Assembly (NCBI GenBank): GCA_964439135.1
Contig: CAYTNN010000139.1
Span: 1 to 12,819, forward strand
Source: JAFGPJ01 sp964439135
Lineage (GTDB): Bacteria > Planctomycetota > Phycisphaerae > Sedimentisphaerales > Anaerobacaceae
Length of the DNA: 12,819 nt
Direction of reading: 5' to 3'
A model generated the notes under the pieces. The model saw only the letters and a list, made by a program, of their open reading frames with translations. It made no database searches and was not told the origin of the DNA. Below are positions 7,267 to 12,819 of this stretch, piece after piece. Position numbers and translations under genes: made by a program. Every line of letters begins with the position of its first letter. The first letter of the stretch is position 1.

Positions 7267-9525
7267 TTATCTGTAGATGCGGTCGAAAAGCTCGTCGGCC
7301 ATGTCCGCATCAAGGGTCTTTAATATCTTGTATTCGTCAAGGGCCGAATCTCTGTTCCCTGTTGACAGATAGGATAATCCTAATCCGAAGTGGGCGTTTG
7401 CATCATCGGGCGTTAGAGAAACCGTCTTCTTGAAGGCTATGATCGCTTCGGAGTAGCGGCCCAGCGCGCCGTAGGTTAGTCCCATGTTGATATAAGCATC
7501 GGGGAAATCCGGCTTCAGGCCGGCAACTTTTTTGAAGGCTTCTAATGCCTCTTCGTGAAGAGCCAGTTCGTTGCAGGCCATCCCCAATCCAAAGTAAGCC
7601 ATCGCGTAATCGGGCTGCGTTTGAATCGCCAGCCTACAGGACTCGATTGACTCCTGGTATCGGCCGAGCTGCCCATAGGTCATTCCCAGATTCAGAAAAG
7701 CTTCGGCGAAATCAGGCTTTACCCTGACCGCTTCTTTGAAAGCTTCGATAGCCTCTTCGTGACGGCCGAGCCCCTCGTAGGCAATCCCCAAACCCAGGTA
7801 AGCCATCGCATGGTCGAGTCGTATTTGGAGAGCCAGCTCACAGACCTCGATTGCTTCCTTATAGCGGCCGAGCTCGCAATAGGTGAGTCCTAAGCCGGAG
7901 TAGGCATTCGGGTATTCAGGATCGATAAGGATGGCTTCCCTGAAGGCTTCGATTGCTTCTTCATGCCGGCCAAGCTCGCCATATGTCAAACCAACGTTAT
8001 GGTAAGCCTCAAGATAATCAGGCTTCAGACGGATTGCCTGCTCGTAGGCCTCCGCCGCCTCGTCATAGCGGCTGAGATTATCGCAGGCGACACCCAGGTC
8101 ATAGTATGCTGTAGGATCATCAGGCTTGATACGGATTGCCTGCCTGCAGGCTTCGATTACCTCATCATACCGGCCAAGCGCGGAATATTCTGCTCGAAGT
8201 CTGTAGTGAGCCTCCATCAGGTCGGGATTTATCCGCAGAGCTTGCCTGAAGGCCTCTATAGCGTTTTCCCGGCGGCCCAGTTCGCTGTAAGCGACGCCCA
8301 GATTGTAGTGGGCATCCACGAAATCCGGATCGATCCGGATGGCCCGTATAAAGGCTTCCATAGCTTGCTCGTGCCGGCCGAGCTCGCCATAGAGCACACC
8401 CAAGTCGTAGTGAGTCTCCGCGTAATCAGGCCTGGCCTGGATGGCCTGATTGAAGGCTTCTATGGCTTCTTTGTAGCGGGTAAGTTTGGCGTAGGATAGT
8501 CCCAGGACGGAATAAGCCTCTGCCAGCTTTGGTGCGATACTTACAGCTTTTTTGCAGGCTCCGATGGCTTCTATATGGCGCCCGAGATAGTTATAAGCAG
8601 CCCCGAGATAATAATGAGTCTGGGCATCGTCAGGTTTTATGCCGATAGCAGATTCATAGGCCTCCAATGCCTCAAGATGACTGCCAAGTTCGGCATAACA
8701 GTAGCCGATATAAAACCACGCCCCTGCAGACTTTTGATCGACCTCGACAACTTTTTTAAAGCAATTGAGAGCCTTTTTGTTCCTGCCGGCCCAGACAAAT
8801 CCGATACCATCCTGATATGAACTCCGGCCCGCCGCGGTTTCCTGTTTGGAAACGTCGGAAGACCATTGGCTCAAAGTCCTGCCGGTTGCTTCCGGGTCAA
8901 TAGACAGAAAAGGTTCTATCGGTATGGCAAAGTTTACGGCCTGCCCTTCTATCGTCCGAATGACGGCCACGCCGATTACTTCGGCTCTGACGTTGAGCAC
9001 GGGACCGCCAATTGCTCCTGTCGAAACCGGTGCGGATATTTGACATATCTTTCCCGTTGAGGGTATATCTCGAACGGTGATAACAATACCGCCGCTGAAG
9101 GCTTGCTCGGCCTTTACCGAACTGTCGACTGTGATTACTCGTTCGGTTACTTTCGGCACTGCTCCGGCAAGCCTTAAGAATTTGACGGCATCCTCAGGGA
9201 TATCGACCGAAACCTTTACGAGGCCGCTTTCCGCATTTTCCGCCAGCACGAGTTTTATTGAATACTCATTACCATCGTAAGTTATGACCTCGGCGCTGTA
9301 TGTACCTTTTAAAATGTCGTAATTCGTAATGAGGTGACCCTGCTCGTTGATAAAAAATCCGGACCCTTTATTCAAGATGTTTTTGTCACCGTCATAGGTA
9401 GCAACCGTTGCTATGGCAGGCTGAATCTCCTTAAAAAGTGCTGCCGGGTCTGCCGAAGGCATCGCTCGACCGGCTAATGCAAGCACGCAAAACCAAACCG
9501 AAGATATTCGCAGCATACTATTCAT
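7267..9525 (-). CDS. Exported trypsin/HtrA-fold pseudoprotease with 15 TPR repeats
   Basis: The 752-residue protein starts with a signal peptide (about 1-25, hydrophobic core VWFCVLALAG). A trypsin-like fold follows (about 28-210), with GSGFFINEQGHLITNYDIL matching the HtrA block GSGviis..G.ilTNnHVv, and TGAIGGPVLNVRAEVIGVAV matching the GNSGGPl block. At the catalytic positions the sequence shows Asp70 for His, Glu99 near the expected Asp, and Ile172 for Ser, so proteolysis is unlikely. About residues 235-752 form 15 consecutive 34-residue TPR units of the type AYYDLGVACDNLSRYDEAAEAYEQAI. The protein is probably a periplasmic or surface protein-binding scaffold; its partner is unknown. ATG 9525 is chosen because GGGAGG (9535-9540) lies 9 bases upstream. 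It is convergent with gspD and separated from it by 98 bp, so it is a separate transcription unit with its own promoter. Confidence 0.88.
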   Translation of the reverse strand: MNSMLRISSVWFCVLALAGRAMPSADPAALFKEIQPAIATVATYDGDKNILNKGSGFFINEQGHLITNYDILKGTYSAEVITYDGNEYSIKLVLAENAESGLVKVSVDIPEDAVKFLRLAGAVPKVTERVITVDSSVKAEQAFSGGIVITVRDIPSTGKICQISAPVSTGAIGGPVLNVRAEVIGVAVIRTIEGQAVNFAIPIEPFLSIDPEATGRTLSQWSSDVSKQETAAGRSSYQDGIGFVWAGRNKKALNCFKKVVEVDQKSAGAWFYIGYCYAELGSHLEALEAYESAIGIKPDDAQTHYYLGAAYNYLGRHIEAIGACKKAVSIAPKLAEAYSVLGLSYAKLTRYKEAIEAFNQAIQARPDYAETHYDLGVLYGELGRHEQAMEAFIRAIRIDPDFVDAHYNLGVAYSELGRRENAIEAFRQALRINPDLMEAHYRLRAEYSALGRYDEVIEACRQAIRIKPDDPTAYYDLGVACDNLSRYDEAAEAYEQAIRLKPDYLEAYHNVGLTYGELGRHEEAIEAFREAILIDPEYPNAYSGLGLTYCELGRYKEAIEVCELALQIRLDHAMAYLGLGIAYEGLGRHEEAIEAFKEAVRVKPDFAEAFLNLGMTYGQLGRYQESIESCRLAIQTQPDYAMAYFGLGMACNELALHEEALEAFKKVAGLKPDFPDAYINMGLTYGALGRYSEAIIAFKKTVSLTPDDANAHFGLGLSYLSTGNRDSALDEYKILKTLDADMADELFDRIYR

Positions 9526-9558
9526 AAAAGAAAGCCTCCCGCGGATTACTTCGCCGAG

Positions 9559-9587
9559 ATTATATTATTTGTTTACTTGCCTGTCAC
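9559..9587 (-). promoter_or_regulatory. Sigma-70-type promoter for the trypsin-fold/TPR gene
   Basis: On the - strand, GTGACA (9582-9587) matches the -35 consensus at 5 of 6 bases. TATAAT (9559-9564) is a perfect -10 box, and the spacer is 17 bases. Transcription would start near 9552, giving a leader of about 27 bases that contains the GGGAGG ribosome-binding site at 9535-9540. Spacing and orientation fit the gene starting at 9525. Confidence 0.6.
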
Positions 9588-9629
9588 CGGTAAGTAGCTA
9601 AATTAAGCAGGCTGCTTCACTTCTGGGAC

Positions 9630-9658
9630 TTGCTATTTATACACAGCGTGATTATAGT
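9630..9658 (+). promoter_or_regulatory. Candidate sigma-70 promoter for the phosphofructokinase gene
   Basis: TTGCTA (9630-9635, 4 of 6 to the -35 consensus) and TATAGT (9653-9658, 5 of 6 to the -10 consensus) are separated by 17 bases. TG appears three bases before the -10 box. It would give a leader of about 115 bases before ATG 9780. The stretch 9526-9779 holds no gene that I can support; it carries this candidate and the opposite-strand promoter. The match is modest in AT-rich sequence. Confidence 0.3.
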
Positions 9659-9779
9659 CCGAATAAAAGAAGTGTCCAGATATTTCTTTTTGCGTAACTC
9701 ATCAGAACAGGCTCGCAGAAACTCTTTGACAAGGCGGCAGGTCATAGAGGATAATCCGAAAAATAATCGAGGATATTAT

Positions 9780-10871
9780 ATGGATGCTTCATGTTTAAGA
9801 CCGGATGAATTGCCTGATTTGGCCATCGAGAGAATTGGCTCACCGATGATCGATTCTCCTCTGATTCAAAATAATCGTCATTTTGTCGATGACGATGAGA
9901 GAATTTTTGTCTTCTCGCATTCTCATGATCTGAGAGGCCCTGAGGATTCGGGAAAAGAACCTCCGACGTTTGAGAGGGCCGGCCCCCGCCGGAAGATTTT
10001 CTTCGATCCGGCCGGACTAAACTGCGGTATAGTGACCTGCGGTGGATTGTGTCCCGGCCTCAACGACGTCGTGCGGACCATCACGCTGAGTCTCATCTGG
10101 CAGTATGGCGTAAAAAACGTTTACGGTTTCCGATACGGATACGCCGGCCTGACCTCCAAACCGCCCCAGCCGCCCATGCTGTTAACGACGGAACTAATGA
10201 ACGATATTCATCTCAAGGGTGGCGACATCCTCTCGTCGTCCCGCGGCCCGCAGGATTCAGATGGAATGGTGGATACGCTGGAGCGGATGGGGATAGGCGT
10301 GTTATTCACTATCGGCGGAGACGGTACGCTGCGAGGCGCGAGGGACCTGGCTGAAGCAATAAAGAGAAGAGGCCTGAAGATTTCGGTAATCGGGATTCCC
10401 AAGACGATCGATAACGACATCTCCGGTATAGAGCAGTCTTTTGGCTTCTCGACCGCCGTCGAGGCAACGCGAGCGGCGATTTGCGGCGCGCACGAAGAGG
10501 CCAGAGGCGCCTGGAACGGCGTAGGATTGGTAAAACTGATGGGCCGCGATTCCGGCTTCATTGCCGCCTATGCCACCCTGGCCAACAGCGATGTGAATTT
10601 NNNNNNNNNNNNNNNNNNNNNNNNNNNNNNNNNNNNNNNNNNNNNNNNNNNNNNNNNNNNNNNNNNNNNNNNNNNNNNNNNNNNNNNNNNNNNNNNNNNN
10701 CAAAACGCCGTGCACGCCGGCATGTCGGGGCGGACAAATATGGTCGTCGGATACTGGAATCAATACTTCGTCAATATCCCCACGGCACTGACGGTTTTGA
10801 AGAGGAAAAAAGTCGATCCCGAAGGCCATTTGTGGCAAACCGTGCTGGAGATAACCGGCCAGAAATGCTGA
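9780..10871 (+). CDS. pfkA: 6-phosphofructokinase, long plant/trypanosome-like type (interrupted by sequence gap)
   Basis: This enzyme phosphorylates fructose 6-phosphate to fructose 1,6-bisphosphate in glycolysis. It has an N-terminal extension of about 80 residues. GGLCPGLNDVVR (from 88) is the phosphate-donor loop, GGDGT lies at 179-183, PKTIDND at 207-213 with Asp211 as the probable catalytic base, and LMGRDSGFIA near 253-262. After the gap, QNAVHAGMSGRTNMVVGYWN and NIPTALTVLKRKK match the C-terminal end of this subfamily. Gly182, rather than Asp, favours ATP over pyrophosphate, while Lys208 is the residue common in PPi enzymes. The combination is known from plant and trypanosome ATP enzymes, so ATP use is inferred. 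ATG 9780 is preferred because GAGGA (9769-9773) lies 6 bases upstream; a TTG at 9630 would add 50 residues with no family match. The 100-N gap removes the middle of the C-terminal half, and the frame across it cannot be verified. Confidence 0.88.
   Translation: MDASCLRPDELPDLAIERIGSPMIDSPLIQNNRHFVDDDERIFVFSHSHDLRGPEDSGKEPPTFERAGPRRKIFFDPAGLNCGIVTCGGLCPGLNDVVRTITLSLIWQYGVKNVYGFRYGYAGLTSKPPQPPMLLTTELMNDIHLKGGDILSSSRGPQDSDGMVDTLERMGIGVLFTIGGDGTLRGARDLAEAIKRRGLKISVIGIPKTIDNDISGIEQSFGFSTAVEATRAAICGAHEEARGAWNGVGLVKLMGRDSGFIAAYATLANSDVNXXXXXXXXXXXXXXXXXXXXXXXXXXXXXXXXXXQNAVHAGMSGRTNMVVGYWNQYFVNIPTALTVLKRKKVDPEGHLWQTVLEITGQKC
10601..10700. other. Assembly gap (100 N)
   Basis: A run of exactly 100 N lies inside the phosphofructokinase gene. 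A round 100 is the usual placeholder for a gap of unknown size. The bases on both sides belong to the same gene. The missing part should encode the segment from after NF (typically NFCLIPE in relatives) to just before QNAVHAGM. Confidence 0.97.
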
Positions 10872-10884
10872 TCTGAAAATCAGC
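10867..10884. terminator. Possible hairpin between convergent phosphofructokinase and sulfatase genes
   Basis: GCTGAT (10867-10872), loop CTGAAA, ATCAGC (10879-10884) form a perfect 6-bp stem that overlaps the phosphofructokinase stop codon (10869-10871). It lies in the 32-bp space between two convergent genes, where a terminator is expected. There is no T-run on either side, so a standard intrinsic terminator is not supported. Confidence 0.25.
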
Positions 10885-10903
10885 CCGATTGCGAGATGGA
10901 TAA

Positions 10904-12457
10904 TTAGTCCCCGGCCGCCCGAATGATATTTCGGTTACCATCGGTCCAGTTGTCCCTGTACCATGTGCATTTCTCGAAAGTATCGTTAAGCGATTCCATC
11001 TTGCGGGCCAGTATCCCGCGGAAGCGCTCGAGCGTCTCTTGGTATTTCGCATTACCGGCCAGATTTTTCATCTGGTACGGGTCGCTTTTGTTGTCGAACA
11101 GAAGTTCGGATTTATCTACACGATAGACGGCATAAGTATATTGTTTGTCCCGGAGGGCCCGCCACTCATGTCCATCCTCCCAGGCGGCGCAGGCGCCGGT
11201 GTTCTGCAGGAAGGCGGCCTGCGGCTCAGGTCCCCCGCCGCCAATAGCGCAATGACTGAGGTCTGTTCCTTCGACGTCTTCCGGCACCTGCAAATCCATT
11301 AGCGACAGGATGGTCGGCATAATATCTACGGTCGAGATACACGCGTCCGAGACAGTGCCGGCACGAATCTTTTTCGGCCAGCGAATCAAAAACGGGATGC
11401 GCGCGGCTTCATCATAAAATATGTTCTTTGCGCGTCGACCGTGAGCGCCGAACATTTCGCCGTGATCCGAAGTGAATACCACGATAGTATTATCGCTGAG
11501 CCCGGCCCGCTCGAGAGCGTTAAGCAGCCGGCCGATGTTCCAATCCAGGTTGGCTGTCATTGCATAGTAGAGCCGGCGCCATGTTTGCAGCATCTTTCGC
11601 TGCTGAGGATTTAGCCGGCCCCAGTCGTCGGCGTATTTGTCGTTCGTGTCCTTGTAATTCGGTGGATTGGGCAGCGATACATCCTTAAACACCTTCATAT
11701 ATCGCTCGGGCACGTTGTCCTGCACCCAGGGGTCGTGCGGCGTGCCGTAAGATAAAAACGCACTGAAGGGTTCGTTCGATTTCGAGGCCTTTCCGATGAA
11801 TTCTATCATCATATTCGTCTGAGCATCCGGTTCGTAAACGTTGTCGCCGTAGAATATTTTTTCGGGTGTGTCGGTGTGATAATATGCGCCGTAATAGTTA
11901 TGGTGGAAGTTATACGCCGCCCAGTAACCGTCAAAGCCCAGCCTGTTGGGCCCCGGCGGCACGAAGCTGTTTTTAGATTCGTAATGGTGCCCCAACTGAT
12001 TCGCATACAAATGCCATTTACCGATGTAGGCGGTTCGGTAGTTGTTTCGGGTTAGTACCTTGCCGAAACTTTCGTGGTCGGTTCGCATTCGAAGCTCGTT
12101 GATTACCATGCCGGTGGAAGTGGTATATTTGCCGGTGAAAAGGGACGCCCGGAATGCCGAACATACCGGCATATTGGAAACCGCGTTTTGGAAGTTTGCC
12201 GCGTGCGAAGCCAGCTTGTCGATATTAGGTGTTCGGGCTTTTTTGTCGCCCGAGTACCCGCATCGCTGATAGCCTAACTGGTCGGCAAGTATAAACAGAA
12301 GATTAGGCCGGCGGGCTTTGTCGGCAGCCGCACTTTCGGCCAGACTGTTGCTTGTACCGAGGGCAATACTCGCCGTCCCCAACCCCATAGCTTTGATAAA
12401 GTCACGGCGTGTGTAGTCGTGACAGCCTGTATCTTTGTTTTTCGTTGTTTTCTGCAT
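10904..12457 (-). CDS. Tat-exported S1-type sulfatase
   Basis: The 517-residue protein belongs to the formylglycine-dependent (S1) sulfatase superfamily. It starts with a twin-arginine signal (TRRDFIKAMG, Arg17-Arg18, then a hydrophobic stretch and Ala-rich end near 45), so it is probably exported folded. NLLFILADQLGY supplies the first metal-site Asp (59), with Gln60 where many relatives have a second Asp. CSAFR (99-103) is the formylglycine site in the C-x-A-x-R variant of C-x-P-x-R. GKWHL (146-150), GTPHDPW with His241, and TSDHGEMFGAHG (Asp331, His332) are further active-site blocks. The substrate cannot be read from the sequence; sulfated glycans are the common targets in such bacteria. 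It starts 10 bp after the VOC gene, with TTAGG over that gene's stop as a weak ribosome-binding site. No sulfatase-maturating enzyme is present in the window. Confidence 0.93.
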   Translation of the reverse strand: MQKTTKNKDTGCHDYTRRDFIKAMGLGTASIALGTSNSLAESAAADKARRPNLLFILADQLGYQRCGYSGDKKARTPNIDKLASHAANFQNAVSNMPVCSAFRASLFTGKYTTSTGMVINELRMRTDHESFGKVLTRNNYRTAYIGKWHLYANQLGHHYESKNSFVPPGPNRLGFDGYWAAYNFHHNYYGAYYHTDTPEKIFYGDNVYEPDAQTNMMIEFIGKASKSNEPFSAFLSYGTPHDPWVQDNVPERYMKVFKDVSLPNPPNYKDTNDKYADDWGRLNPQQRKMLQTWRRLYYAMTANLDWNIGRLLNALERAGLSDNTIVVFTSDHGEMFGAHGRRAKNIFYDEAARIPFLIRWPKKIRAGTVSDACISTVDIMPTILSLMDLQVPEDVEGTDLSHCAIGGGGPEPQAAFLQNTGACAAWEDGHEWRALRDKQYTYAVYRVDKSELLFDNKSDPYQMKNLAGNAKYQETLERFRGILARKMESLNDTFEKCTWYRDNWTDGNRNIIRAAGD

Positions 12458-12467
12458 CGTGCCTAAC

Positions 12468-12819
12468 CTAATGTGAGAGCATGGGATTGGCTCGCTTTAC
12501 AAATTGTATGGAAACGCCCCACGGGTCGCGCAGCATGGCGATCTCATCGCCGCTGTCTGTTACAGATACCTCGCTGGCAACTGTAGCGCCGGCGGCGACG
12601 AGCTTCCGGCATGTCCCTTTCACGTCATTGACCATGAATGCGATATGAAGCATCAGCGGATCCATCGACGCGTAATCCGGCACGGCGTCCGGCGGATTGT
12701 GATATATCTCCAGCATCATATTGCCTCCGGCGTCGGAAATGAAACGCATATTGACCGGAGGAGGGCCTTGCCTGATAATTTTCATTCCGAGATTTTTGCA
12801 GTACCACTTTGCCATGCCG
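12468..12819 (-). CDS. VOC-superfamily (glyoxalase/bleomycin-resistance fold) protein, 5' end outside window
   Basis: At least 116 residues are visible. The frame continues through the window edge, and the Met at 12813-12815 is probably internal: MAKWYCKNLGMKI matches the region that follows the first VOC strand (..A..WY...LGm), so about 15-20 residues are likely missing. Further matches are MMLEIYHNP, LHIAFMVNDVKGTCRKLVAAG and the closing LRDPWGVSIQFVKR. The usual metal ligands would be a His in the missing part, Glu in MLEIY, His in LHIAF, and a last acidic residue that here appears as Gln (SIQF). The reaction is unknown. It is the first visible gene of a two-gene unit with the sulfatase. 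The family covers isomerases, dioxygenases and resistance proteins, and the sequence gives no basis to choose. Confidence 0.82.
   Translation of the reverse strand, partial: GMAKWYCKNLGMKIIRQGPPPVNMRFISDAGGNMMLEIYHNPPDAVPDYASMDPLMLHIAFMVNDVKGTCRKLVAAGATVASEVSVTDSGDEIAMLRDPWGVSIQFVKRANPMLSH

Noticed and set aside
7963..8499. 178-codon open frame on the + strand opposite the TPR array
   Set aside because: It repeats with the 102-bp TPR period and is the antisense image of the TPR units.
9630..9779. N-terminal extension of the phosphofructokinase from a TTG start
   Set aside because: The extra 50 residues have no family resemblance, the region carries a candidate promoter, and ATG 9780 has a good ribosome-binding site.
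12468..12815. Complete VOC gene starting at the Met at 12815
   Set aside because: The domain would lack its first strand and first metal ligand, and the frame stays open to the window edge, so the true start is probably outside.

Overview
The window looks like bacterial chromosome from a metagenome-assembled genome of the Planctomycetota or another PVC-group lineage, perhaps Phycisphaerae-like. This is inferred from gene content (a divergent type II secretion operon with PilM/PilO-like components, a trypsin-fold/TPR protein, a Tat-exported sulfatase and a long plant/trypanosome-type phosphofructokinase), not from a marker gene. No rRNA, tRNA, CRISPR array, transposase or phage gene was recognised.

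Positions 1-7168 (+ strand) hold the downstream part of a type II secretion (T2SS/GSP) operon: the C-terminal part of the minor pseudopilin GspK, a PilM/GspL-like protein, a PilO/GspM-like protein, a GspC/PilP-like inner-membrane coupler, a small membrane-anchored Arg/Glu-rich protein of unknown function, and a very large secretin GspD (1038 aa). Most gaps are 12-53 bp and several genes have a clear Shine-Dalgarno sequence, so this is probably one transcript whose promoter, ATPase (GspE), platform (GspF) and major pseudopilin (GspG) lie outside the window. Three features are non-standard: an 18-bp in-frame tandem repeat within GspK, an expanded periplasmic stack in the secretin (six N1-type modules by my reading), and a helical motif shared between the GspC-like tail and the extra gene next to it.

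Positions 7267-9525 (- strand, convergent with gspD) encode an exported protein with a trypsin/HtrA-like fold followed by 15 TPR repeats. All three catalytic positions appear substituted, so it is probably a pseudoprotease scaffold. It has the best promoter in the window (GTGACA-17-TATAAT). Divergent from it, 9780-10871 (+) encodes a long-type phosphofructokinase interrupted by a run of exactly 100 N (10601-10700). By family comparison, more than 100 bases are missing there.

Positions 10904-12819 (- strand) hold a two-gene unit: a VOC/glyoxalase-fold protein cut by the window end, then a Tat-exported S1-type sulfatase starting 10 bp after it. A secretion machine beside an exported sulfatase fits a polysaccharide-degrading lifestyle, but no direct link between them is shown by the sequence.
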